A stretch of DNA of 64,000 nucleotides from Nibricoccus aquaticus (lineage in GTDB: Bacteria > Verrucomicrobiota > Verrucomicrobiia > Opitutales > Opitutaceae). This document shows, in pieces, positions 39,629 to 47,995 of this stretch. The notes under the pieces were generated by a model. The model was not told the DNA's origin, made no database searches, and worked only from the letters and a program-made list of their open reading frames with translations. The number at the start of each line of letters is the position of its first letter. Position 1 is the stretch's first letter. The stretch spans positions 2,232,001 through 2,296,000 of the forward strand of contig NZ_CP023344.1 of assembly GCF_002310495.1 (NCBI RefSeq). The letters run 5' to 3'. The position numbers were made by a program, and so were the translations under genes.

Positions 39629-41638
39629 TTACGGGAGCGCCTCCGCCCACGTGCGCAGCACCCGGTCCAGTGACTCGATGTTCACTGGCTTGATCAAATG
39701 CTCGGTGAATCCCGCCGCGCGTCCGCGGGCGATGTCCTGCTCCATGCCGTATCCGGAAAGCGCGATACCGATGAGTCCGTGTTTCTCGCGGAGCTGTTTC
39801 ATCAGCGAATAACCGTCGCCATCCGGCAGGCCGATGTCGGAGACCACGAGATCGAACCGGGCCTCAGCCGCGCGCTCCAAGGCTTCGGCGACCGTGCCTG
39901 CCTCGACAATCGTGTAGCCGCGCCGCAAAAGCAGCCGGGTGAGCGAAAGCCGGGTGGCCACGTGATCTTCCACCACGAGGATGCGCCGGTTCTTGCCTGA
40001 GGAAAAGGGCGGGGCGCTCGCGCGCATCTTGTCGGTCCGATGTGTGGGAGGATGCAGGCCGGAATCCTCATCCACGGATGCCCGGGGAAACTCGATCGTG
40101 AAGACGGAGCCCTGGTCCCTCCCTTTGCTCGCAGCGGAGATTTTCCCTGCGTGCAGCTCGATGAGCATCCGCGAAATGGCCAGCCCGAGTCCCAGTCCGC
40201 CGAAGCGATGCGAACTGCCGTTGTGTGCATGATTGCCCTGCGAAAACGCGTCGAAGACGCGGCTCAGTTCGTCGTTCGTCATCCCGATGCCGGAGTCGGT
40301 GATTCTGACCACGCACCACGATGTGTTTTGCTCGCCGTGTGTTTCCACCGTGATCGCGCCGCCCTCGGGCGTGAACTTAACGGCATTCTTGAGCACGTTC
40401 CAAAAGATCTGCTGCACACGCGCCGGATCGCCGAGGATAGGACAATCGACCGATGCGAGTCTCACATTCAGCGTCTGCTTTTTCTCCCGCAGTTCGGGTG
40501 AGACGGTTTCCAGCGCATCCGCCAGCACCGTGTGCAGATCGATGGTGCGCTTATCGAGTGACATCTTGCCGTGCGTGATACGCGTCAGATCGAGCAGATC
40601 GTCGATGAGCCGCGCCTCCAGGGTAGCGTTGCGCGCGATGGTCTCGAAGTCTTCGCGGACTTCCCCGGGCAGCTCGGGATCGTTGGCGGCTTCGCTCGCG
40701 ATCAAGAGGATCGGATTGAGCGGCGTGCGCAGCTCGTGGGAGAGCGCGGCGAGAAAATCGTCTTTCGCACGCGCGGCTTCCAGCGCCTCGTCGCGTGCGC
40801 GCGCCACCTCCAGCTCGCTCTGTTTGCGGTCGGTGATGTCGCGCACATAAATCGAGAGCGCGTCGGGCGCGGGGTACACCCGCACCTCGATCCAAGTGGA
40901 GATCGGTTCGTAGAGGAGTTCGAAACTGACCGGCTTCTGGTTGGCCATCGCCTTCCGGTAGTTGTCCTCCACCGAGGTGCCGCGCAGATCGGGAAATTTT
41001 TCCCACAGATTTTCGCCCAACAGCAACGAGGCCGACGAGTAGAGCGGCGCGATCAACTTGAGGTACGCGGCATTCAGATACGTGAAGCGCCATTCTTTGT
41101 CCACGGCGACAAAGCCATCGGCGATACTGGCGAGCACCGATTGCACCTGGCGTTCGCTGGACTGCACTTCCTTCAGCAGATCGCGCACTTCATACTGCTT
41201 CCTGCGCGCACGCAGGGCGGTCTCGATCGCGCTGAGCAACGTGACGGGCCGGAAGGGACGTTCGAGCATCGTGACATTCCCCACCGGCCCCAGCGTGGTC
41301 ATGCGTCGCAGCCGGGTCTGACTGGTTTCTCCGCCGCTGGTGATCAGTACGAGCGGGATGTCGGACCAGGAGGGCTGCTCCGAAATCGTTTTCAGCAGCG
41401 GAGCCACTGTATCTGCGGCGAGCGTCTCTTCCGCGATCAAGAGTGTGCCGCAGCCCTCGTCGATGCCGGCGCAAAGCTCCGCAATGCCGCGCACCACTTC
41501 CGAGTGGATGCCGGCATCGCTAAGAAAACGCTGCGTCAGCCGCGCGTCGTTTCCTGTCGGCGCGAGGATCAACACGCGTTGTTCGACCGGCTCTGCGGCG
41601 GCCGGGCTCACGGGCACACTGTGATCGCGTGCGGTCAT
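39629..41638 (-). CDS. Hybrid sensor histidine kinase coupled to KaiC-like ATPase
   Basis: A 669-residue cytoplasmic kinase. Residues ~18-145 look like a receiver fold (VLILAPTGNDARLTQRFL) with the acceptor Asp replaced (LLIAEETLA) and no Lys, so it is a pseudo-receiver. A PAS domain follows (~165-280, DGFVAVDKEWRFTYLNAAYLKLI). The HisKA box is ALSHELRTPLNPILL. The HATPase domain has NVLKNAVKFTPEGG, DSGIGM and GGLGLGLAISR. A C-terminal canonical receiver has LVVEDHVATR and the acceptor Asp in LVVSDIGLPDGDG. It overlaps the upstream KaiC-like gene by 4 bp (41635-41638), so both are made together. In other bacteria KaiC-like and kinase pairs form two-component-like energy or light sensors; the signal here is unknown. 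Confidence 0.94.
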   Translation of the reverse strand: MTARDHSVPVSPAAAEPVEQRVLILAPTGNDARLTQRFLSDAGIHSEVVRGIAELCAGIDEGCGTLLIAEETLAADTVAPLLKTISEQPSWSDIPLVLITSGGETSQTRLRRMTTLGPVGNVTMLERPFRPVTLLSAIETALRARRKQYEVRDLLKEVQSSERQVQSVLASIADGFVAVDKEWRFTYLNAAYLKLIAPLYSSASLLLGENLWEKFPDLRGTSVEDNYRKAMANQKPVSFELLYEPISTWIEVRVYPAPDALSIYVRDITDRKQSELEVARARDEALEAARAKDDFLAALSHELRTPLNPILLIASEAANDPELPGEVREDFETIARNATLEARLIDDLLDLTRITHGKMSLDKRTIDLHTVLADALETVSPELREKKQTLNVRLASVDCPILGDPARVQQIFWNVLKNAVKFTPEGGAITVETHGEQNTSWCVVRITDSGIGMTNDELSRVFDAFSQGNHAHNGSSHRFGGLGLGLAISRMLIELHAGKISAASKGRDQGSVFTIEFPRASVDEDSGLHPPTHRTDKMRASAPPFSSGKNRRILVVEDHVATRLSLTRLLLRRGYTIVEAGTVAEALERAAEARFDLVVSDIGLPDGDGYSLMKQLREKHGLIGIALSGYGMEQDIARGRAAGFTEHLIKPVNIESLDRVLRTWAEALP

Positions 41639-43134
41639 GCCTCCTCTGGCTTTCTCTCCGGTTGAGCGGATTTGCTGATAATGGGGATGCCCGTGAGTAT
41701 GCCGTGCATGTTGGTCAGCGGCTCGCCCACCTCCACACCGCCCGGACCGACCGAGAACTCGCGGATGGTGCGTTCGTGATTTCCGCTGCGCTTTTTCATC
41801 ACGGAGATAGCCTGATGGATCGCGCCTTGCGCCTCGAAATAGCGCAGCAACACCACGGTGTCCGCCAGGTAGGTAAGATCGACGCTTGAGTGCATCTGGC
41901 CCACCACGCCCTGCTGCGCGAGCACCATGAGCGTGATCACACCCTGCTGGTTCAGGAAGGCCAGCAACTCGTGGAGCTGGAGCACCAGATGCCGCTCCTC
42001 GGGCATCGCGTTGAGGTAGCCGTTGATGCTGTCGATCACGACCACATGGGCCTTCTTTTCGAGCGTCGCCCGCCGGATGCGGTCGGCTAGTTCGCCCGGC
42101 GAAACTTCCGCCGGGTCGATCTGTTCGAGGCGCACATGGCCGCTCTCGACATGCTTTGTCAGATCCATCCCGAGCTGGGCGGCCCGGCTGAGCAAAGTCG
42201 TGCTGATTTCGTCAAAACTGAAGAACAAGACCGTCTGTCCCCGTTCCGCGGCTACAAACGAGACCATGGTGGCCAGCGTGGATTTCCCGCAACCGGGCGG
42301 CCCCATCAGCATCGTGCTGGTGCCGAAGTCGATCCCGCCGCCGAGCAGTTTATCGAGGGCGATGTTGCCCGTTTTCAACTGCCCCTGTTCGAAATCGGTG
42401 CGGTGCGTGTTGGCGACCAGGCGCGGGAACACGACCATGCCGCCGGTCTCCACGTTGTAGTCATGGTTGCCTTCCACGAACTTCACTCCGCGGATTTTCT
42501 GGATGTTGACCTGGCGTCGCGCCGCCCCGAATTCCGGCGAACGGCGGGTCAGGTTGACCACGCCGTGGACGATACTCTGGACGTCGTGATCGTTGGAGCC
42601 GCAGTCGTCCAAAAACAAAACCGTGCATTTTCGGCCCGCGAGAAACTGCTTCAAGCGCAGGATCTGGCGGCGATAGCGCAGCGGCGATTCGGCGAGCATG
42701 CGCATCTCTGAAAGCGAATCGAAGACCAGCCGCGAGGGATTCACCCGCTCGATCTCACCAAGAATGACTTCGGTGGTGCGGTTCAGCTCCACTTCGGACG
42801 GGTGGAAAAACGTGCTCTCCGTTTCGCCCTTCAGCTTGTCCTCCATCGCGGACAATTCGAAGAGCGTGAGGGCGCCATCGAGATTCCAGCCATGCGAGCG
42901 GGCGACGCCGTCGAGCTCATCCTTGGTTTCAGAGAGAGTGATGTACAAACTGGCTTCGCCGATCCGCGCGCCCTCGAGCAAAAACTGCAAAGCGAGCGTG
43001 GTCTTGCCCACTCCCGGCGAGCCCTGGACCAGATAGATGCGATCACGGGGAAATCCCCCGCCTAAAATAGTGTCCAAGCCATCCACGCCGGTGGAGCAGC
43101 GGGGTTGTGTGGGGTCATTAGTTGTAGCGGCCAT
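41635..43134 (-). CDS. KaiC-like double-domain ATPase
   Basis: A 499-residue protein with two RecA-like KaiC domains. Domain 1 (~10-240): GVDGLDTILGGGFPRDRIYLVQGSPGVGKTTLALQFL (Walker A at 38-45), a Walker B-like LVFDSLSEMRML, and SETKDELDG in place of the catalytic Glu pair. Domain 2 (~250-475): Walker A GPPGCGKSTL (~285), VVVIDSINGYLN and SFDEISTTLLSRA. The Ser/Thr autophosphorylation site of cyanobacterial KaiC cannot be identified by eye. KaiA/KaiB are not in the window. It overlaps the kinase gene downstream, giving a KaiC-HK operon of the type thought to regulate stress or energy responses rather than a clock. Confidence 0.94.
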   Translation of the reverse strand: MAATTNDPTQPRCSTGVDGLDTILGGGFPRDRIYLVQGSPGVGKTTLALQFLLEGARIGEASLYITLSETKDELDGVARSHGWNLDGALTLFELSAMEDKLKGETESTFFHPSEVELNRTTEVILGEIERVNPSRLVFDSLSEMRMLAESPLRYRRQILRLKQFLAGRKCTVLFLDDCGSNDHDVQSIVHGVVNLTRRSPEFGAARRQVNIQKIRGVKFVEGNHDYNVETGGMVVFPRLVANTHRTDFEQGQLKTGNIALDKLLGGGIDFGTSTMLMGPPGCGKSTLATMVSFVAAERGQTVLFFSFDEISTTLLSRAAQLGMDLTKHVESGHVRLEQIDPAEVSPGELADRIRRATLEKKAHVVVIDSINGYLNAMPEERHLVLQLHELLAFLNQQGVITLMVLAQQGVVGQMHSSVDLTYLADTVVLLRYFEAQGAIHQAISVMKKRSGNHERTIREFSVGPGGVEVGEPLTNMHGILTGIPIISKSAQPERKPEEA

Positions 43135-43623
43135 ACCGAACTCTTTGCAGAGGCTGTGCCCGGAAAGGCAGTGATTTGGCTGGGCCCGTTGATCCGCTGG
43201 TGTTTATGCCGGGAAAATGAAAAAAACGCCAGCTGCGGATAATTGCATATTGCCACTGCGCTTTTTGCACGGATTGCAAAATGCTTTCCTGCGGGACGGA
43301 TTAGGTCAGCTGATGATCTCCGTTTTATCTGAAAGCATTCAGAGAATCGCTACGCGTCAGCCTCCGGCTCTCTGTGCGGCCCGTGCCTGGCTATGAGTAA
43401 TTGCCGGCACAGCGAGCGTTTAACCGGAGGATGCGGGAAAAAGGTAGCTGCGCAGGGCATCGGGTGGATTTCATTAAAATTGACGAGGGAACATGCGCAG
43501 GGCTTGGGTGTTCCGATGAATAGGTCTTTTCTGCGGTCTTACTTATCCTCCAGCCCTTTGCTGGAAACCGCGCGAAGGCCGTTTCCCTCCCCGTCGCTCG
43601 CCGCCGGATTCACCCTAAGTCCC
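43135..43623. other. Divergent intergenic region with direct repeat near the pectate lyase gene
   Basis: This 489-bp gap separates the KaiC-like gene (minus) from the pectate lyase (plus). It contains AT-rich stretches near 43230-43290 with several TTGCA words. A direct repeat TGCGCAGGGC-N3-GGGTG occurs at 43449-43466 and 43494-43510 (45-bp period), which could be operator sites. I considered a GEMM-type riboswitch here, but the conserved core is absent. The coding frame that covers 43393-43623 is open but lacks a plausible signal peptide until ATG 43624. Confidence 0.5.
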
Positions 43624-45771
43624 ATGACCATGCTTCGTCCGCTAGCGGCATTCCTGGCCGCGTTTGTTTTCTTTATAAACTCCGCTTCGGCCGCACCAGC
43701 GATCACCACGCAGCCTGTGAGCCAGACCGTCTTGGCAGGGACGGGGGTTTCATTCAGCGTGGCCGCGACCGGCACGGGAACATTGACCTACCAGTGGCAA
43801 AAAGACGGCTTTGCCCTCACGGGTGCTACCACCACGACCTATTCGATCACCGCCACGACGCTCAGCCAGTCCGGTAACTACGCGGTTGTCGTGACCGACA
43901 CCAGTGGCAGCACGACCAGCAGTGCCGCCATCCTCACTGTAAACCCAGATCCAACGATCACGACCCAGCCAGCCAGCCGCGTGGTCATTGGCGGTGCGAC
44001 CGTCCATTTCAGCGTCGTCGCCAGCGGCACCGGGACACTCACCTATCAATGGAAGAAAAACGGCGCCGAAATCGCAGGTGCCACTGCCGTGAATTACTCG
44101 GTCTTCAACGCCTCCGCGAGCGATGCGGCTGATTATACCGTGGTCGTGACGAACACCGTCGGCAGCGACACAAGCGCCGTCGTCACCACCGCCACCAGCA
44201 ACATCGCCACGCTCGTGGTGAATCCGTTGCCCGTGATCGCGACGCAGCCGGCCAGCGTCTTTGTCGATGCCGGTGGCAGCGCGACCTTCTCCGTCGGGGC
44301 TACGGGCACCGGTTCTCTGAGTTATCAGTGGCAGAAGGAGTCCGCCAATATCGCGGGCGCCACCGCCGCCAGCCTCACGATCGGTTCTGCACAGGCGGGC
44401 AACGCGGGCTCCTACCGCGTTATCGTCACCGACTCGATAGGCAGCACCACGAGCTCCACCGTATCGCTCATGGTGGGCTCCGCCTCCGCGTTGCCCGTTG
44501 CCGACGGCTTCGCGGTCGCCGCCACCGGCGGCGGATCCGCAACGCCGATCACGGTAACAACGGCCGCCGACTTCCGCACCCAGGCCGAGTCCACCGCCCC
44601 CGCCGTCATCAGAGTCAGCGGCACCCTCAACCTCGGGGCCACCAAGGTCGCCGTTAAATCCAACAAGACGATTCAGGGCGTCGACGCCAACGCCACCCTC
44701 ATCGGCAACCTCGAAATGGCCAGCGGCGTGAACAGCGTCATCATCTGCGGCCTGAATATCACCAATCCGAATGCGGGCGGCGACGGCATCTCCGTCGTCG
44801 GAGCGACCAACGTGTACATCACGCATTGCACCTTCTTCGACTGTGCGGACGGCCTCATCGATATCACTGCGGGCGCGGACAACGTCACCGTGTCGTGGTG
44901 CGAATTCTACTACACCGCCGCCCAGACCACGCATCGTTACGCCATGACGGTGGGCGCGGCCACCGGTGAGACGAAAGCGCTCCGCGTGACGCTCCATCAC
45001 AACCGCTGGTTCGACGGAGTGGATCAGAGCATGCCGGTCACGACTTGGGGTCGCGTTCACATGTATAACAACTCGCTCGAGCTCACCACCACAACCGCCA
45101 ACACCGCCGCGACCAAGGTCCAGACCAGCGCCCAGCTCCTGAGCGAACGCAACCAGTACATCGGCCTCCGTGATCCTCTGGTGAAATCCGACACCGGCCT
45201 GATCCGGGCTATCAATAATCTCTACACCAACACCACCCTCTCGACAGGGGCCACCGCCGAAGCGGGGACCGACACGGTGTTCACGCCGACCTACTCGTAC
45301 GAGATGCATTCCACGGACGCCATGACCGTCCTGCAGTCGGCTGCGGGCAATACCGCCGGCGCCGCCTCGACCTCGCCAACGACCGCCAGCGTCACAGCCG
45401 CGTCCACCGCGACGACGCTCACCGCCGGTAACGCCTTCACGCTCTCGGCCACGCCTACCGGATTCACCGCCAGCGAAGCCACCGCGTACCAGTGGCGCCT
45501 CAACAACGTGGCCATCCCAGGCGGCGACAAGAGCACGTTTGTCGTCAACAGCGCGGTGACGGGCCACTCAGGCATCTACACGGTATTGGTCCTCAAGCCT
45601 TCCGGTGGCGTCGTCAGCACGCCAGTCACCATCACGGTGAATGCCGCCGAAACGCCCACGGCACCCGCCGTGACGACTGACGACGGCGGCGGCTCTCCCT
45701 CCGCCTGGTTCCTCGGCGCGCTCGCTTTTGTGTGCGGCGCACGCGCGATCACGCGCCGCCGGACGAGCTGA
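43624..45771 (+). CDS. Secreted pectate lyase-like enzyme with three Ig-like domains and a GlyGly-CTERM-like tail
   Basis: A 715-residue exported protein; ATG 43624 gives a signal peptide (LRPLAAFLAAFVFFINSASA), while the frame opens at 43393. Three tandem Ig-like domains (~25-110, 115-210, 215-295), each with ITTQPxS, then a SYQWQK-type core. The catalytic PL1 region (~300-560) has GVDANATLIGNLEMASGVNSV, VTVSWCEFYYT and LHHNRWFDGVDQSMPVTTWGRVHMYNN, the pectate lyase parallel beta-helix. A further Ig-like domain follows. The tail has DDGGGSPSAWFLGALAFVCGARAITRRR: Gly-rich, hydrophobic, then basic, as in GlyGly-CTERM. The rhombosortase-like gene is 120 bp downstream on the other strand. It probably cleaves pectin at the cell surface. 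Confidence 0.9.
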   Translation: MTMLRPLAAFLAAFVFFINSASAAPAITTQPVSQTVLAGTGVSFSVAATGTGTLTYQWQKDGFALTGATTTTYSITATTLSQSGNYAVVVTDTSGSTTSSAAILTVNPDPTITTQPASRVVIGGATVHFSVVASGTGTLTYQWKKNGAEIAGATAVNYSVFNASASDAADYTVVVTNTVGSDTSAVVTTATSNIATLVVNPLPVIATQPASVFVDAGGSATFSVGATGTGSLSYQWQKESANIAGATAASLTIGSAQAGNAGSYRVIVTDSIGSTTSSTVSLMVGSASALPVADGFAVAATGGGSATPITVTTAADFRTQAESTAPAVIRVSGTLNLGATKVAVKSNKTIQGVDANATLIGNLEMASGVNSVIICGLNITNPNAGGDGISVVGATNVYITHCTFFDCADGLIDITAGADNVTVSWCEFYYTAAQTTHRYAMTVGAATGETKALRVTLHHNRWFDGVDQSMPVTTWGRVHMYNNSLELTTTTANTAATKVQTSAQLLSERNQYIGLRDPLVKSDTGLIRAINNLYTNTTLSTGATAEAGTDTVFTPTYSYEMHSTDAMTVLQSAAGNTAGAASTSPTTASVTAASTATTLTAGNAFTLSATPTGFTASEATAYQWRLNNVAIPGGDKSTFVVNSAVTGHSGIYTVLVLKPSGGVVSTPVTITVNAAETPTAPAVTTDDGGGSPSAWFLGALAFVCGARAITRRRTS

Positions 45772-45794
45772 GCGCTCCTGGCGGATCGTTTTTG

Positions 45795-45871
45795 ATGGAG
45801 GCGCGGTGCCCTCACCGCGCTTCGCATCGAAAGCGGAATCATCATCCGGGGTGAATGCACCCCGCCTCCAT
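45795..45871. repeat. Nested intergenic palindrome (REP-like), two hairpins
   Basis: Bracketing arms ATGGAGGC (45795-45802) and GCCTCCAT (45864-45871) enclose GCGCGGTG/CACCGCGC (45801-45820) and GGGGTG/CACCCC (45849-45863). A 26-bp stretch (45795-45820) is identical, in reverse complement, to 54964-54989. Confidence 0.75.
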
Positions 45872-45891
45872 TGCTCCTCGCTACTGGAGCG

Positions 45892-46518
45892 TCACGCCTT
45901 CGCTGATGTTATCTGCGCGCGTTTCCGCAGTGCGTTGATCCAGATCCACAACGCGACTCCGAAGACGATGCCTCCGATGTGCGCGATGGTCGCCACGCGG
46001 ATGCCCGGCGTGTCGAACTCGATCGCGCCGTGTCCCCAAGTCGATTCGAGGATCAGCTCCAGGACGTGGATACCCAAGATCGCGGGCCAGAACCAGTCCT
46101 TCCACGATTTCTGCCAGCCGGTGAGCGCGAGGAAGACGAGGAATCCGACGTTCATGCCCGAGAGCCCGGCGTAGCGGATCATCTCCGGGTCGAAAAAATA
46201 AACCGCGCCGGTCACCGCCAATGCGCAGAGCGGGATGCTCACGCGCGCGGCGGTCGGGTGCGCGCGCTCCACGAACCAGCCGATGATCAGCCACAAGCCG
46301 GTGTCGGCGACGAAGTGCAGCCAGCCGAAGTGAACGAAGTTTCCGGTCCACAACCGCCAGGCCTCGCCGGCCTCGATGCCGGTGCGGTTGTAGAGCAGCG
46401 CCTCGCGCCACGCGGGCATCGCGATTGAAATTGTCGAGGCAACCGCGACCGCGAGAAAGCCCCACGGCAGCGAGCGCAGCGTGATATTTTCGCGGGCGAT
46501 GCGTTCTCTCAGCGTCAT
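45892..46518 (-). CDS. rrtA: Rhombosortase-like rhomboid protease
   Basis: A 208-residue intramembrane serine protease with about five to six hydrophobic helices. The motifs fit the rhombosortase group of rhomboids: WRLWTGNFVHFGWLHFVADTGLWLIIG (helix 2 with the family-specific Trp and His), YAGLSGMNVGFLVFL (catalytic Ser in GLSG) and TIAHIGGIVFG (catalytic His). Classical rhombosortases cleave GlyGly-CTERM tails of exported proteins. The convergent neighbour (pectate lyase) carries such a tail, so I infer it is the substrate. General rhomboids also have GxSG and H, but the short length and the WTGNFVH signature favour rhombosortase. Confidence 0.85.
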   Translation of the reverse strand: MTLRERIARENITLRSLPWGFLAVAVASTISIAMPAWREALLYNRTGIEAGEAWRLWTGNFVHFGWLHFVADTGLWLIIGWFVERAHPTAARVSIPLCALAVTGAVYFFDPEMIRYAGLSGMNVGFLVFLALTGWQKSWKDWFWPAILGIHVLELILESTWGHGAIEFDTPGIRVATIAHIGGIVFGVALWIWINALRKRAQITSAKA

Positions 46519-46528
46519 GCGCGATCGA

Positions 46529-47011
46529 TCACGAGTGCCGGTCGGTGCCGAAAAGCACGAGGAGGTTGTCGATGCCGCTCTTTTGAAACTCGGCCCAGTA
46601 TTTTTCCTCCAGCTCGCCGACGCGTTTGGCGAGATGCTCGTGGCGGGCGTCGTCGCTCATGTTGAGCGGCAGAGGTGTCTTCAGGATTTCGCGTGAGTAG
46701 TCGCGCTCGGCCAGGCGCTCGGCGAGCCCGTCCCAGAAAGCGGCGTCTTCAAAAGCGTCGATGGCCTTGGTCGCGGGCGAATCGAGCTCTTCCAATTTTG
46801 CCGAAGGAGAGAGCGGGTCGCCGGATTCGGCGTCGCCCTCGACGTAGTCCGCGCAGCCCATCGGTGTGGCGGCGGCGAGGAGCTTTTGCTCGAGCTCGGC
46901 GTAGCGGCGCACGGCGGGGCTGTTCTCGTCGTGAGAACCGGCGACCCACATCGCGAGGTAACTCATCTCGAGCAGGCGGGCGTACTCTTTTTGCGTGAAG
47001 GCGATTTTCAT
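46529..47011 (-). CDS. Hypothetical protein, 160 residues
   Basis: I do not recognise a family. It is an acidic, mainly helical soluble protein without a signal peptide. The start (MKIAFTQKEYARLLEMSYLAMWVAG) forms a helix; an Asp/Glu-rich loop follows (~55-75), then AFEDAAFWDGLAERLAERDYSREIL and the C-terminal VGELEEKYWAEFQKSG. The gene lies 10 bp upstream of the rhombosortase-like gene and 4 bp downstream of the pseudouridine synthase, all on the minus strand, so it is co-transcribed. Coding bias is normal for this genome. Confidence 0.8.
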   Translation of the reverse strand: MKIAFTQKEYARLLEMSYLAMWVAGSHDENSPAVRRYAELEQKLLAAATPMGCADYVEGDAESGDPLSPSAKLEELDSPATKAIDAFEDAAFWDGLAERLAERDYSREILKTPLPLNMSDDARHEHLAKRVGELEEKYWAEFQKSGIDNLLVLFGTDRHS

Positions 47012-47015
47012 AAGC

Positions 47016-47840
47016 TTAAGCGCGGGCGGAGAATTTGCGCAGGTACTTGAGCGCGACTTCGAACTCGTGCGGGTTCTCCGCGCGGATCGTGACGGGCTCG
47101 CGAGTCACCGGATGTTTCACGGTGAGCTCGCTGGCATGCAGGGCGAGGCGGTCGAGCAGGGGCTTTTCGTCGCCGCGGCCTTTGTAGCCGCGTTTTAAAT
47201 TCGAGAGGAGCAGCAGCTCATCGGGATCGCCGTAGAAGCGGTCGTTGAGGATGGGCGCGCCGACGGCGGCGAGGTGGACGCGGATCTGGTGCGTGCGACC
47301 CGTGAGCGGGCGGCACTCGTGGAGGATGTATTTTCCGAAACGTTCGCGGGCGTGAAACTCCGTGAGGCTGGCCTTGCCTCCGCGTTTGCGGAAGACGCGC
47401 ATGTGGCCCGGGTGGTGTTCGTCTTCGCCGAGACCGAGATCGACCGTGAACGACTCGGGCAGGCTGCCATCGGGCAGGCGCGGGAGTACTGGCGTGGGCA
47501 GCTTCATCGCGCGGTCTTCGGGCAGCACGACGCTGATCGCGAGATAGAGTTTGCCGACGGTTTTGCTCTGGAACTGGCCGCTCAGGTAATCGAGCGCGGG
47601 CTTGGTCTTCGCGCAGAGCACAATGCCGCTGGTGTCGGCGTCGAGGCGATGGACGTTGGCGACGCCGTGGCCCATCTTGTCGTGAACAAGGCCCATGAGG
47701 TTCTCCTTCTTCTTATCCCAGCGGTCGGGCGCGATCAGCAGGCCGCTCGGCTTGTCGAACGCGATCATGGTTTCGTCTTCGTAGATAACAGGAGGCAGGG
47801 CCACGCGCGCAGCTTGGTGGCGGCGCGTGCGTGCGTGCAA
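47016..47840 (-). CDS. RluA-family pseudouridine synthase
   Basis: A 274-residue enzyme that isomerises uridine to pseudouridine in rRNA or tRNA. The conserved blocks are present: YEDETMIAFDKPSGLLIAPD, the catalytic VHRLDADTSGIVLCAKT (Asp in HRLDxxTSG), KLYLAI, and CRPLTGRTHQIRVHLAAVGAPILNDRFYG. There is no S4 domain at the N-terminus, as in RluA and TruC-like members. Which uridines it modifies cannot be read. The first ~15 residues (HARTRRHQAARV) are basic; a later start at an internal ATG is possible. Confidence 0.95.
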   Translation of the reverse strand: MHARTRRHQAARVALPPVIYEDETMIAFDKPSGLLIAPDRWDKKKENLMGLVHDKMGHGVANVHRLDADTSGIVLCAKTKPALDYLSGQFQSKTVGKLYLAISVVLPEDRAMKLPTPVLPRLPDGSLPESFTVDLGLGEDEHHPGHMRVFRKRGGKASLTEFHARERFGKYILHECRPLTGRTHQIRVHLAAVGAPILNDRFYGDPDELLLLSNLKRGYKGRGDEKPLLDRLALHASELTVKHPVTREPVTIRAENPHEFEVALKYLRKFSARA

Positions 47841-47995
47841 ACGGTTTATTGGAGAGCGCCTTTATGCGGGCTGGTGACGTCTTTTTTGCATTCATGTGAC
47901 GGCTGCGTGCCGCGACGGTGAAACCGAGGTGACGCAGCGGCTTTGCCTTTGCCCGCGTGTGCAAACGAGCCGCATACCGAGAGCAACCCGCATCC

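Noticed and set aside
43340-43520. Cyclic-di-GMP (GEMM) riboswitch upstream of the pectate lyase
   Set aside because: Words like GCACAG and GGTAGC are present, but the conserved core CAGGGCAAACC-GAAA-GGGACGCAAAGCC is absent, and no gene-side expression platform is visible.
43750-45567. 605-residue minus-strand frame
   Set aside because: Shadow of the pectate lyase, rich in Arg, Gly and Asp and lacking any recognisable domain.
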